Shown here: in pieces, positions 51,257-61,105 of the stretch | How the letters are laid out: the number at the start of each line of letters is the position of its first letter | Position numbering within the stretch: position 1 is the first letter of the stretch | Source: Novosphingobium sp. G106 | Lineage (GTDB): Bacteria > Pseudomonadota > Alphaproteobacteria > Sphingomonadales > Sphingomonadaceae | Direction: 5' to 3' | Assembly: GCF_019075875.1 (NCBI RefSeq) | Contig: NZ_JAHOOZ010000001.1 | Span: 4,340,001-4,404,000 of the forward strand | DNA length: 64,000 bases | Program-made: the position numbers and the translations under genes | The notes under the pieces: model-generated | What the model was told of the DNA's origin: nothing | What the model saw: the letters and a program-made list of their open reading frames with translations, nothing else | Database searches by the model: none

Positions 51257-51553
51257 ATGACCAACCTCATCACGCAGATGACCGCGCTCACCAATCTCGT
51301 CATCACCCTCAACCTCCTCACCTTCGTCGCCTTCAGCATCGACAAGCTCAAGGCCGAGACCGGGCGCCGGCGCATCCGGGAAACGACGCTGCTCCTGCTG
51401 GCGCTGCTCGGGGGAACGCCGGGCGCCTATGCCGGCCGCGCGCTGTTCCGCCACAAGACGCGCAAGCAGCCGTTCTCCGGCCGGCTCCATACGATCGCCG
51501 CGGTGCAGCTCGCCGCCCTGGCCGCCGGCAGCGCGTGGCTGCTCGGCGGTTGA
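51257..51553 (+). CDS. DUF1294 family membrane protein
   Basis: The 98-residue protein has two to three hydrophobic segments, a conserved [16 protein letters not shown] turn with K and RR, and the [19 protein letters not shown] segment. This is the DUF1294 pattern, small membrane proteins of unknown function (related to YwqK/CspA-fusion proteins in some bacteria). Confidence 0.88.
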   Translation: MTNLITQMTALTNLVITLNLLTFVAFSIDKLKAETGRRRIRETTLLLLALLGGTPGAYAGRALFRHKTRKQPFSGRLHTIAAVQLAALAAGSAWLLGG

Positions 51554-51569
51554 GCGCGGCATTCCGGTC

Positions 51570-51820
51570 CTAGCGCCAATAGTCGCGGCGTTGCGCGCCG
51601 TCGAAGCGGCCGGTCTTCAGGCAACAGGCCTTGAAACCTCTTCCCCGAACCGCAGGGGCACGGATCGTTTCGGCCCAGCTTCTCGAGCAGTTCCACCGCG
51701 CCGCCCTTGATCGTGCGTATCCCGCGCTTGACGCGCGTCTCGCTGGGATAGCCCTTACGCCGCTTGGAGGTCCGCTCGAAAGGACGGGAGCGTGTCGAAC
51801 GTGGGATCGTGGTTTGGCAT
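51570..51820 (-). pseudogene. SEC-C metal-binding motif protein with two one-base frameshifts
   Basis: The gene starts [12 protein letters not shown] and ends with the SEC-C zinc motif [16 protein letters not shown] and [13 protein letters not shown]. Two extra bases (near 51780-51785 in CCCGTCC, and in TTTC near 51633-51640) must be removed to join the frames; then the product is about 82 residues. The downstream reading [12 protein letters not shown] with CC is the SecA-like zinc knuckle of small SEC-C proteins. Either sequencing errors or a decaying gene. Confidence 0.65.
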
Positions 51821-51835
51821 CTCTGCCTCCTCTTT

Positions 51836-52276
51836 TCAGGTTTGGAAAACGAAGCGGCGCCGGCGCGCGCGGATCGCTCCACGGGCACCGGCGCCGGTAA
51901 CGGTCGGGCTTGGCCACGACCTGCCAGGCATCGCGGTAGAGGATCTGGCCGGGATGCTCGGCCAGGCGCCGCGTGACGGGCACGCCGCAGTCCTCGATCA
52001 GCGCCGCCATGACGTGCGCGTGGGTCAGCATCTCGCGCGCGTCGCCGCGGAACCAGCAGACGCCGTCCTTGTGCCAGCGCTTCTTCGAGCGCACCGCGAA
52101 CGGCTGGCGCCCGCGCGGGACCGGCAGGTTCCGCTCGAACCAGTCGATCTCCCACCAGAGCGCCTGCCCCAGCGGCTCGTGCCGTGCTGGCGGGCCAGCG
52201 GATAGGCCGCGCGGAACAGGCCCGGCGCGATACCCGCGCGCGTGACTTCGCCCGGGGTGGTGAAACGGATGTACAT
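51836..52276 (-). pseudogene. Conserved hypothetical gene with multiple frameshifts
   Basis: The start [25 protein letters not shown] and the later stretch [23 protein letters not shown] / [22 protein letters not shown] are in different frames. A TGA at 51836-51838, in the starting frame, lies just before the ribosome site of the SEC-C gene. About three net extra bases are needed to make one frame of about 145 residues. Domain not recognised; conserved Trp-rich middle part. Confidence 0.5.
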
Positions 52277-52609
52277 GAGCAGTCTCGTGAACGGCCGGCG
52301 GCGGCAAGCCGGCCTCGTTCAGCGAGAGCGCGGCCGGTCAGCGGCGGGCGGGAAATTCCGAAGCGAAGCGCGGACGCGCAAAGGCAGCGCGCCGGCACGG
52401 AGGCATCGCAAGATCGAACATGAACGCCTCCTTCGGCTTCGCGCGCGGACCATCCGGGCACGGTCGGCGCCGTTAGACGAGGCCGGCTTGCCTGGCAAGA
52501 GACTGGCTCGGCAGGGACTTGCTCCGGTTCCGATCAATCTCGACTCCGCACGGCTTGATCGCGACCGGCGATGCGGCAAGCTGGCGGCGATACAGGGGGA
52601 CTGCCGCTC
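52277..52609. other. Mostly non-coding gap
   Basis: Apart from the 27-residue minus-strand ORF and a GCCGGC inverted repeat near 52290-52315, I see no gene or clear regulatory site. Confidence 0.4.
52338..52421 (-). CDS. Very small ORF upstream of the frameshifted pair
   Basis: A 27-residue ORF (MFDLAMPPC..., Arg/Ala-rich) has a strong AAGGAGG site before its ATG, and lies 61 bases before the next gene on the same strand. It could be a leader peptide or a chance ORF; no conservation can be judged here. Confidence 0.3.
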   Translation of the reverse strand: MFDLAMPPCRRAAFARPRFASEFPARR

Positions 52610-53095
52610 ATGATCCGTTCGCTTCGCCTTGCCGCGCTGTCGCTCGCGCTTGCCTGCTCCGCGCCGGCCTTCGCTGCGCCGCCGGAGCACGACGATATTC
52701 CCATCGTCAACGTCCGCACCAGCGACGCCAAGATGAACGCCGCCATCGCCGCGGCGCGCAAGACGCTGCCGAAATTCCTGGCGCTGCTCGCCGATCCGCC
52801 GCCGGGCACGGGCGAATATACGTTCAAGTATCCGCTCGGCGGCTGGGAGCACATCTGGGTCGATCACGTCGAGCGCCGCGGCGACAGGCTGACCGGGCAG
52901 CTCGCCAACATTCCCGAGCAGGAGGGTTACCGCCAGGGCCAGCGCGTGACCGTGCCGATCGCCGAGGTCACCGACTGGGCCTATCGCGACGCCAATGGCG
53001 TGATGCAGGGCCACCGCACGACGCGCGTGCTGCTGCCGCAGCTCGATCCCGCCGATGCGCAGTCGGTGCGCGAGGACATGGGCTGGGCGCGGTGA
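52610..53095 (+). CDS. DUF2314 domain protein, exported
   Basis: The 161-residue protein has a signal peptide (1-22, AFAAP) and a DUF2314 domain: SDAKMNAAIAAARKTLPKF, GEYTFKYPLGGWEHIWVDHV and VTDWAYRDANGVMQGHRTTRVLL. The domain is found in secreted or periplasmic proteins of unknown function. No ribosome site of note; ATG 52610 is chosen since the upstream extension has no signal peptide. Confidence 0.82.
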   Translation: MIRSLRLAALSLALACSAPAFAAPPEHDDIPIVNVRTSDAKMNAAIAAARKTLPKFLALLADPPPGTGEYTFKYPLGGWEHIWVDHVERRGDRLTGQLANIPEQEGYRQGQRVTVPIAEVTDWAYRDANGVMQGHRTTRVLLPQLDPADAQSVREDMGWAR

Positions 53096-53302
53096 GGCCA
53101 GCGCATCGGTCCGATAGCGTTTTCCTACAGGACCGTGATTTGCCAAGATGCCGCGATGCTCGCGTCCGCCCGTCTCCGGTCCTGCCCATTTTTATTCCGC
53201 AGAAGTGGCACCCTGTCCGCGCGGGTCATAAGCATTTCTATGCATTGGCTTTTCCGGCCCTTCCGCAGGGTGACAGGGTGTAACTTGCGTAACCCTGGTG
53301 CC

Positions 53303-53346
53303 GGAGCGCCAGTTCAGGTTCTCTGCAACCCCGCCGCTGGCGCTCC
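53303..53346 (+). other. Long stem-loop before tldD
   Basis: GGAGCGCCAG (53303-53312) pairs perfectly with CTGGCGCTCC (53337-53346) across a 24-base loop, 27 bases before the start codon. It may affect translation or be an RNA-processing site. Confidence 0.5.
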
Positions 53347-53372
53347 GCCCCAAGCACGCCTATATCCCCCGC

Positions 53373-54800
<1,428 letters not shown>

Positions 54801-54914
54801 TTTTTCCGCTGGTGGCAGAACCATTTCCGTGGAAACGGATACAGAAGGACGGGTCAGGCTCCATTAAGCCTGTTTGTGCGAATTCACGCACAAGGGGACG
54901 ACAAGGAGAGTGAC

Positions 54915-55316
54915 ATGCGCAAGTTTGCAATGGCTCTCGCGGCGGGCGCTGCTCTGCTGGCGGGGACCGCATTGGAAGCGAAGCCCAAGTTGACCGGTGA
55001 GGAACAGCTCGCCAAGGCCATCGGCGACCGCGTCCCCGGCAAGCCGGTGGATTGCATCAGCCTGTTCGATTCGCGCGACCAGCAGGTGATCGACAAGACC
55101 GCGATCGTCTATGGCAACGGCAGCACGATCTACGTGAACCGGCCGTCGAACGCGCGCGATCTCGACCGCGACGACGTGATGGTGATGGACATCCACGGCA
55201 GCCAGCTCTGCCGGCTGGACATCGTGCGCACGCACGAGCGTTCGGGTTTCTTCCCGACCGGCTTCGTCAACCTCGAGCAGTTCGTGCCCTATCGCCGGGT
55301 CGCGAGCAGCAACTGA
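54915..55316 (+). CDS. Exported hypothetical protein
   Basis: The 133-residue protein has a signal peptide (1-22) and a small conserved domain with CISLFDSRDQQVIDKTAIVYGNG, then RDDVMVMDIHGSQLCRLD. The pattern is frequent in sphingomonads. The two Cys residues could form a disulfide in the periplasm. AAGGAGAG before the ATG. Function unknown. Confidence 0.75.
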   Translation: MRKFAMALAAGAALLAGTALEAKPKLTGEEQLAKAIGDRVPGKPVDCISLFDSRDQQVIDKTAIVYGNGSTIYVNRPSNARDLDRDDVMVMDIHGSQLCRLDIVRTHERSGFFPTGFVNLEQFVPYRRVASSN

Positions 55317-55398
55317 TCCTGCGGTTTCGGCTTGATTCCGCCTTGCCTCTCCGGCTGTTGCACGTCAATTTGACGACGGGGTGACATCAGGAGGGGCA

Positions 55399-56025
55399 AT
55401 GGCATCGACTCCCGGTACTCAGGCGCGCGGATCGCGTTCGCGGCTGAAGCTGATCGAGGCGGCCTACGACCTGCTCGGGGACGAAGGCTACCACGCTTTC
55501 AGCGCGCGTCAGGTCGCCCAGAAGGCGGGGCTCAAGCCGCAGCTCGTCCACTATTACTTCCGCTCGATGGAAGAGCTGATCGTCGCGGTGTTCCAGCGCT
55601 CGTCGGCCAAGTATTTCGACCTGCACGACAAGGCGCTGTCTTCCCGCCATCCGCTGCGCGCGCTCTGGGCGCTGAACAGCAACCTGCCCGAGGGCAAGCG
55701 GATGACCGAATATGTCGCGCTGGGAAAGGTCTATCCCGGCCTGCGCGAAGAGATGCGCAAGACCGGCGAGAGCTTCCGCCAGCAGCAGATCGACGCGATG
55801 GAGCGGGTCTATGCCGAGCGCGGCTTCGACAGGATCTTCGTTGGCCCGCGCGGGCTGGTCCTGCTGATGTCGGCGGTGGCGCGCAACTTCGTCATCGAGG
55901 GCGAGGTCGGCGTGGAGCTGGGGCACAGCGAGGTCCGGGCGCTGATCGCCAAGCTGCTCGATCACTTCGAACCGCTGGGCGATGACGCGCCCGCCGCGGC
56001 AGAATTGGATCCGCATTCGGCCTAG
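55399..56025 (+). CDS. TetR/AcrR family transcriptional regulator
   Basis: The 208-residue protein has the N-terminal TetR helix-turn-helix (LIEAAYDLLGDEGYHAFSARQVAQKAGLKPQLVHYYF) and a helical ligand domain. AGGAGGGG precedes ATG 55399. Target and effector unknown; neighbours are DUF924 and DoxX genes on the same strand. Confidence 0.93.
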   Translation: MASTPGTQARGSRSRLKLIEAAYDLLGDEGYHAFSARQVAQKAGLKPQLVHYYFRSMEELIVAVFQRSSAKYFDLHDKALSSRHPLRALWALNSNLPEGKRMTEYVALGKVYPGLREEMRKTGESFRQQQIDAMERVYAERGFDRIFVGPRGLVLLMSAVARNFVIEGEVGVELGHSEVRALIAKLLDHFEPLGDDAPAAAELDPHSA

Positions 56026-56056
56026 TGGTTCGGTTGGTCGAGGAGGGCAGTGAACG

Positions 56057-56611
56057 ATGACGGCCGCACGGCAGGCCTGGGCGGCAGAGCTCCTGCATTT
56101 CTGGTTTCATCGCTTGCGCCCGGGCCAATGGTTCGGGCGCAACGACCTGGTGGACATGGCGCTGCACCGCCGTTTCGGACGCGATCTGGCCATGCTCGGC
56201 AGGCGCCCTGCGGGAGACTTCCTGCACGATCCGCTGACCGCACGCGCCGCGATACTCCTGTTCGATCAGGTCCCGCGCAACCTGTTCCGCAAGGACGCCC
56301 GCGCCTTCGCCTACGATGCACTCGCCCGCGCGATCACCCGGGGCACGCTGGCGAAAGGCTGGGACAGGCCGCTGGCTATGCCTGAGCGACACTTCCTCTA
56401 CATGCCCCTGATGCACAGCGAGCATGTGGCCGACCAGCGCCTGGCACTGCGCCTCTTCGCGCGCCTGGGCGACACCCGGACTTTCACCTTCTGCCGCGAC
56501 CACGCCCGCATGATCGAGCGCTTCGGCCGCTTCCCGCACCGCAATGCCGTGCTCGGCCGCAAGAGCACCCGCGCCGAGAAGCGCGCTGTCGCCGCGGGTA
56601 ACGCCTGGTGA
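56057..56611 (+). CDS. DUF924 family protein
   Basis: The 184-residue protein has the DUF924 pattern: WAAELLHFWFHRLRPGQWFG, DPLTARAAILLFDQVPRNLFRK and FLYMPLMHSEHVADQ. DUF924 proteins are soluble, TPR-like and widely conserved; function unknown. Its stop overlaps the next gene's start by four bases. Confidence 0.93.
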   Translation: MTAARQAWAAELLHFWFHRLRPGQWFGRNDLVDMALHRRFGRDLAMLGRRPAGDFLHDPLTARAAILLFDQVPRNLFRKDARAFAYDALARAITRGTLAKGWDRPLAMPERHFLYMPLMHSEHVADQRLALRLFARLGDTRTFTFCRDHARMIERFGRFPHRNAVLGRKSTRAEKRAVAAGNAW

Positions 56612-57006
56612 GCGGGCGCGATTTCGCGCGCTGGGCCCTGGCGCTATTCTACGCCGTGGCAGGGGCGCTGCATCTGATCCTACCGCGACCTTTCGTCTCG
56701 ATCGTACCCGACTGGGTGCCCGCGCCTGAATTGGTTGTCGCTCTGACGGGCCTTGCCGAAATCGCCGGTGCCGTGGGACTGGTCCAGAGCCGATCGCCGG
56801 CCTTGCGCCGTGCGGCCGGCTGGGGCCTTGCGGCCTATGCCCTCTGCGTCTGGCCGGCAAACTTCAACCACATGCTGCTCGACCTGGCTCGCCCGGGTCA
56901 CGGCCTCGGCCTGGCCTACCACGTCCCGCGCCTCGCCGCGCAGCCGCTGCTGATCTGGCTGGCGCTCTGGGCGAGCGGCGCAATCCAGCGCTCAGGCAGC
57001 CACTAG
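56608..57006 (+). CDS. DoxX family membrane protein
   Basis: The 132-residue integral membrane protein has four hydrophobic helices. The first helix ends in AGALHLILPRPF; the second has LTGLAEIAGAVGLV. Pattern is DoxX-like. ATGA-type overlap with DUF924 upstream; the end overlaps the EthD-like gene's end by four bases on the other strand. Confidence 0.8.
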   Translation: MSGRDFARWALALFYAVAGALHLILPRPFVSIVPDWVPAPELVVALTGLAEIAGAVGLVQSRSPALRRAAGWGLAAYALCVWPANFNHMLLDLARPGHGLGLAYHVPRLAAQPLLIWLALWASGAIQRSGSH

Positions 57007-57347
57007 GGCCTGTCCTTGGCGAGGACGAGCCCCGTCGCCTCCTCGTAGAGCATGACTGTGGTGGCATCGAGGTTGAACGCCGGATGGATCGGCATGGCCT
57101 CGGTATCGCGGTGGGCGAACATGTTCTCGATCACCCAGTCGGGATCGTCGGTCTCCATGTCGTAGATCGCGAGGTGCTTGTTTAGCGTGGAGCCCATCGA
57201 CACCGAATGGAGCTTGAAGCGCTGTGCCGTGGTGAAACCGTCAAGCGCGCAGATGTCATCGAGATGGCGGCCCGTGTACCATTCGTCGAATTCCACGTCG
57301 CGGCCTTCGAACGGCTCGGAAAACACCAGCATCTTGAAGCGTCGCAT
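57003..57347 (-). CDS. EthD/DUF4286-like dimeric alpha-beta barrel protein
   Basis: The 114-residue protein has a ferredoxin-like fold pattern: KMLVFSEPFEGRDVEFDEWYTGRHLDDICAL, then AQRFKLHSVSMG and HLAIYDMETDD. The conserved WYTGRHL-DD pattern matches EthD-type and related proteins. The ATG is at 57347. A perfect 18-base inverted repeat lies between this gene and the divergent ArsR gene. Confidence 0.8.
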   Translation of the reverse strand: MRRFKMLVFSEPFEGRDVEFDEWYTGRHLDDICALDGFTTAQRFKLHSVSMGSTLNKHLAIYDMETDDPDWVIENMFAHRDTEAMPIHPAFNLDATTVMLYEEATGLVLAKDRP

Positions 57348-57435
57348 CGTTTTCTCTCCCGGTTTTGCGCCATAATGCCCGAAGCCGCGGGTCTGTAAAC
57401 GGGGGGCTCTTGCCGCCCGAAGCAGCGGGGCTTGC

Positions 57436-57477
57436 CTCGCCACAATACTTAGGATTTGACCTAAGTATTGTGGCGAG
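57436..57477. promoter_or_regulatory. Perfect 18-base inverted repeat, probable ArsR operator
   Basis: CTCGCCACAATACTTAGG (57436-57453) and CCTAAGTATTGTGGCGAG (57460-57477) are exact reverse complements around ATTTGA. The right arm overlaps TTGACC, a -35-like element. The palindrome lies between the divergent EthD-like and ArsR genes, 40 bases before the ArsR ATG. Confidence 0.8.
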
Positions 57478-57516
57478 CTATGGGCGTTACATCAGGCCAC
57501 TCGAAGGATCGAAACC

Positions 57517-57870
57517 ATGACGCCCCGCGCGAGCGCATCGCCCCCGGCCATCGACGACATCTTTCGCGCCTTGTCGGATCCGACAAGGCGCGACGTGGTC
57601 GAGCGCCTGAGCGCGGGCCAGGCTTCGGTGAGCGACCTTGCTGCGCCCTACCGCATGGCCCTGCCATCGTTCGTCGCGCATCTGCGCGTGCTCGAAGGTT
57701 GCGGGCTGGTGACTTCGCACAAGCGCGGCCGTGTGCGCACCTACAGCCTGGCCCCGCAGCAACTGAAATTCGCCGAGGACTGGCTCGGCCGGCAGCGCAA
57801 GCTCTGGGAAGCCCGTCTCGACCGCCTCGATGCCTACCTGCTGAAATTGAAAGAGGAGAAACCCCAATGA
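57517..57870 (+). CDS. ArsR family transcriptional regulator 1
   Basis: The 117-residue winged-helix protein has [45 protein letters not shown] and the wing [11 protein letters not shown]. No metal-binding Cys pattern is seen, so its ligand is not a metal thiolate. It overlaps the AHSA1-like gene (ATGA). The large palindrome upstream should be its own operator. Confidence 0.93.
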   Translation: MTPRASASPPAIDDIFRALSDPTRRDVVERLSAGQASVSDLAAPYRMALPSFVAHLRVLEGCGLVTSHKRGRVRTYSLAPQQLKFAEDWLGRQRKLWEARLDRLDAYLLKLKEEKPQ

Positions 57871-58352
57871 GTGCCATCAAGATCGACCCGAAGCTCGACC
57901 TCGTGCTCGAGCGTGAGATCGACGTTCCTGTCGAACTCGTCTGGACCGCCTGGACGACGCCGCACCACCTGAAGGAGTGGTTCGTGCCGAAGCCCTGGAC
58001 GATCACCCATTGCGAAATCGACCTGCGGCCGGGCGGAGCCTTCAATTCGACGATGCGCTCGCCCGAAGGTGACGAGTTCCCCAACAGCGGCTGCTTCCTG
58101 GAGATCGTCCCGCATCAACGTATGGTCTGGACCGACACGCTGCTTCCCGGCTTCCGTCCTGCGGAGAAGCCGTTCTTCACCGCCGCGCTGCTGCTGGAAC
58201 CCCTGGGACAAGGTACGAAATACACGGCCATCGCCATTCATGGCAGCGCGGAAACGCGCAAGACCCATGAAGAGATGGGCTTCCACGACGGCTGGGGCAC
58301 GGTAGCCAGCCAGATGGTCGACTATATAAAGGCGGGCAAGGTTTCGAACTGA
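57867..58352 (+). CDS. SRPBCC (AHSA1-like) protein 1
   Basis: The 161-residue START-like protein has [38 protein letters not shown] and [19 protein letters not shown]. ArsR-AHSA1 pairs are common, the second being a ligand-binding or co-chaperone-like protein of unknown role. Coupled to ArsR 1 by an ATGA overlap. Confidence 0.92.
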   Translation: MSAIKIDPKLDLVLEREIDVPVELVWTAWTTPHHLKEWFVPKPWTITHCEIDLRPGGAFNSTMRSPEGDEFPNSGCFLEIVPHQRMVWTDTLLPGFRPAEKPFFTAALLLEPLGQGTKYTAIAIHGSAETRKTHEEMGFHDGWGTVASQMVDYIKAGKVSN

Positions 58353-58362
58353 GCCCCGCGAT

Positions 58363-58392
58363 AGCCCGCTCCTGGTCCTGCCGGAGCGGGCT
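58363..58392. terminator. Two-way hairpin between convergent SRPBCC genes
   Basis: AGCCCGCTCC (58363-58372) pairs perfectly with GGAGCGGGCT (58383-58392) around a ten-base loop. No strong T run on either side, so efficiency is unsure. Confidence 0.6.
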
Positions 58393-58400
58393 CCATCGAT

Positions 58401-58847
58401 TCAGCTCACCCGGCCGACCTGGACGTCATCGGGAAAAGGTGCACCGGCCCCTGTCTCGACGAGCGACTTCAGGCTCAACAGGAAGGTCGCCCACTTCGTG
58501 CTGCAGTGGTGCATGAACGGCACCGGCTCGCGCCAGTCGCAGTGCCGGAAGGTCACGTCCGTGAAGCCGCCTTCCGAGGCAAGGTCCCATTCGATGCTGG
58601 TGCCGATCCATTCCTCGGGGCCGTCGGTGACGCGCCATGCGACGCGTTCGGCCGGGTGACGCTCGACTACGTCCATGTCGAAGAAGCCGCGTCCGCCGAA
58701 ACCGAAATGCAGCTTCTCACCGGCATCGGTCAGGCTGGTCGTGGTTTCCTCGGTCCACCAGCCGGCCAGCCCTTCGCGGCTGGTCAGCGCGTCGTAGACT
58801 GCGCCCGCGGGCGCCCGGACGCTTACGGCATGCAGAATGTCCACCAT
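58401..58847 (-). CDS. SRPBCC family protein 2
   Basis: The 148-residue protein has HAVSVRAPAGAVYDALTSREGLAGWWTE and the central GFGGRGFFDMDVVE with a W-I/G-T-S-I-E-W-D-L pattern. It lies downstream of the next SRPBCC gene and of ArsR 2 on the minus strand. Same family and likely related role. Confidence 0.9.
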   Translation of the reverse strand: MVDILHAVSVRAPAGAVYDALTSREGLAGWWTEETTTSLTDAGEKLHFGFGGRGFFDMDVVERHPAERVAWRVTDGPEEWIGTSIEWDLASEGGFTDVTFRHCDWREPVPFMHHCSTKWATFLLSLKSLVETGAGAPFPDDVQVGRVS

Positions 58848-58886
58848 CCGATTTCTCCTTGTTTGCGGGTTATCTGCGAGGCCGGG

Positions 58887-59357
58887 TCAGTCCTCCTGCA
58901 CTCCGGCGAGTTGGCCGACCTGGCTGACGATCTTGCTCCAGCCACGGCCCATGTTGGTGTGGGCGAGTTCGTTGCGCGGCAATACGAAGCCCGAATGGAC
59001 CAGGCGCAGCCGCGTACCCTCGGCAACGGGTTCGAGCGTATAGGTAACGACGGTGTCGAGCGGTGCGCCGTAGCCGACGTTGCCCTCGTCGCCGCCGCGC
59101 CAGGAATAGGCCAGGCATTCGTTGGCGATCACTTCGATCACCCGGCAGTGGATCGTGCCGTCCCAGGCGCCGGCGGGCGTCGTGCGATAGGTGAATTCGG
59201 TGCCGGCGACTGGCGCGAAGCCGATCGGCTCCATCGGCATCCAGGTGGCGACGAGCGCGCTGTCGGTCAGCACTTTCCAGAGCCTTTCGGGCGGATAGGG
59301 AAAAACCTCCTCGACTACGATGCTTTGCGTGGCGGGCTTGAGGGTGCTGTCGGTCAC
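58887..59357 (-). CDS. SRPBCC (AHSA1-like) protein 3
   Basis: The 156-residue protein has SIVVEEVFPYPPERLWKVLTDS, FAPVAGTEFTYRTTP and a C-terminal GRGWSKIVSQVGQLAG helix. Its ATG overlaps the ArsR 2 stop by four bases (ATGA). Together with SRPBCC 2 it completes an ArsR-led operon. Confidence 0.92.
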   Translation of the reverse strand: MTDSTLKPATQSIVVEEVFPYPPERLWKVLTDSALVATWMPMEPIGFAPVAGTEFTYRTTPAGAWDGTIHCRVIEVIANECLAYSWRGGDEGNVGYGAPLDTVVTYTLEPVAEGTRLRLVHSGFVLPRNELAHTNMGRGWSKIVSQVGQLAGVQED

Positions 59358-59683
59358 GGATCGATCTCCTTGAGAAGGCTGCGGATGTCGGCGAAGCGTT
59401 CGCGCCAGAAGGCGCCGTAGTGGCTGATCCAGTCGGCCAGCGGCTCGAGCCCCTCGGGCGCGGCGCGGTAGTAGACCTTGCGCCCCTCGGGACGCTCGGC
59501 GACCAGACCGGCCAGCCGCAGCGACTTGAGATGCTGCGAGATTGCGCCCTGCGTCACCCCGCTGCCCTGCGTGAGTTCGGCGACGGTGATTTCCTCGGCG
59601 CGGACGACCCGTTCGAACAGGCCGCGCCGCGTTGGATCGGCAAGGGCGCGCATGATGGCGTCGATGGGAGAAGCTTGCTGCAT
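59354..59683 (-). CDS. ArsR family transcriptional regulator 2
   Basis: The 109-residue regulator starts MQQASPIDAIMRALADPTRRGLFE. It has the helix-turn-helix GVTQGAISQHLKSLRLAGLV and the wing ERPEGRKVYY. An in-frame ATG at 59719 would read through two palindromes that are better explained as operators, so the start at 59683 is chosen. First gene of the minus-strand module. Confidence 0.92.
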   Translation of the reverse strand: MQQASPIDAIMRALADPTRRGLFERVVRAEEITVAELTQGSGVTQGAISQHLKSLRLAGLVAERPEGRKVYYRAAPEGLEPLADWISHYGAFWRERFADIRSLLKEIDP

Positions 59684-59689
59684 GCGAAT

Positions 59690-59729
59690 CACATTAGTAA
59701 ATACTAATGTATTAGTCAATGCTAATGTG
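59690..59729. promoter_or_regulatory. Tandem palindromes, probable ArsR 2 operator
   Basis: Two 16-base palindromes, ATTAGTAAATACTAAT (59693-59708) and ATTAGTCAATGCTAAT (59711-59726), stand 18 bases apart. They are framed by CACATTAG and CTAATGTG (59690-59729). They lie just upstream of ArsR 2 on the minus strand. Confidence 0.75.
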
Positions 59730-59799
59730 ATTGACCGCCCGACTTGCCCTCGCGCCGTCTCGGTGCCATAGGCGCCGCCCCGAAGCCGGAGCGCACCTC

Positions 59800-61102
59800 A
59801 TGCAGACCAACACCGCAGGCGGCGCGCTGGGGCTCGACTTCGGCACGACCAACAGCGTCGTCGCCCGATCCAACGGGACGCCTTCCCCAGAACTGGTCGA
59901 GTTTGCCGGCGATCATGCGATGGGCGCCGTGTTCCGTTCTGCGCTGTGCTTCTGGGAGGATCCTGCGGTGCGCGGCGGGTTAGCCAGCGAGGCCGGGCCC
60001 TGGGCGATCGCCGAGTACCTCGACTTCCCGCTCGGCTGCCGTTTCATCCAGTCGTTCAAGACCGTCGCGGCGAGCCCGCAGTTCGAGCATGCCTCGATCT
60101 TCACCAAGCGCCTGCGGTTCGAGGAATTGGGCGCGCTGTTTCTCGAACGCCTGGTCGGTCACGCCGGCGGCCGGCTCGACGACCGCCCTTCGCGCGTGAT
60201 CGTCGGCCGGCCGGTGGCCTATGCCGGCGCCCGCGCCGACCCGCTGCTGGCACGCGAAGGCTACGACAAGATGTTCGGCAGCTTCGCCCCCGAGATTCAC
60301 TATGTCTACGAGCCGCTAGGCGCCGCGTTCAGCTATGCTTCGCGGCTGACCGAGCCCGCTACTCTGCTGGTGGCCGACTTCGGCGGCGGTACCAGCGACT
60401 TCTCGATCGTGCAGGTCGCCGAACCCGGTGCCGCGCGGCGCTGCGTGCCGCTTAGCTCGACCGGCATAGGCATCGCGGGCGATCGCTTCGACGCGCGGAT
60501 CGTCGAGCGGCTTGTTCTGCCGCTGCTCGGCAAGGGCGGCTCTTACCGTTCGTTCGACAAGGAGCTCGAGATACCGCCCGGCTATTTCACCGATTTCGCC
60601 GACTGGTCGAAACTGGCGCTGATGCGCAACCGGCGCACGCTCGAGGAGTTGGCCAAGCTCCAGCGCAGCGCGATCGACCCTGCCGCGATCGGCCGGATGA
60701 TCGCCATCGTCGAGAACGAGCTCGGCTATCCGCTCTACGACGCGGTCGGACAGCTCAAGCGCGCGCTTTCGACCGAGAGCCACGCGGGCTTTCGCTTTGC
60801 CGGTGCCGGGCTGGACATATCGGCCGACGTCACGCGGGCCGATTTCGAGAGCTGGATCGCCCCCCGATATCGCCCGGATCGAAGCCTGCGTCGACGAGGC
60901 GCTGGTCAAGGCCGGGCTGGCTGCGGGCAGGATCGATCGCGTCTTCCTGACCGGAGGCTCGTCGCTGATCCCCGCGATCAGGCGGCTGTTCACCGAGCGT
61001 TTCGGCGAGGAGCGCATCGCCAGTGGGGGAGAATTGACTTCGATCGCCCATGGCCTCGCGCTGATCGGCGAAGTCGACAATATCGAAGACTGGGCCGCCT
61101 GA
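59800..61102 (+). CDS. Hsp70 family protein (YegD-like), one-base frameshift
   Basis: The protein has the actin-like ATPase fold: LGLDFGTTNSVVA (phosphate 1), LLVADFGGGTSDFSIV (phosphate 2) and VFLTGGSSLIPAI (adenosine motif). It lacks the DnaK substrate domain, as in YegD-type chaperones. One extra C in the run at 60860-60865 breaks the frame between SWIAP and DIARIEAC; about 433 residues without it. ATG at 59800; no strong ribosome site. No J-protein or GrpE gene nearby. Confidence 0.87.
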
Positions 61103-61105
61103 GGC

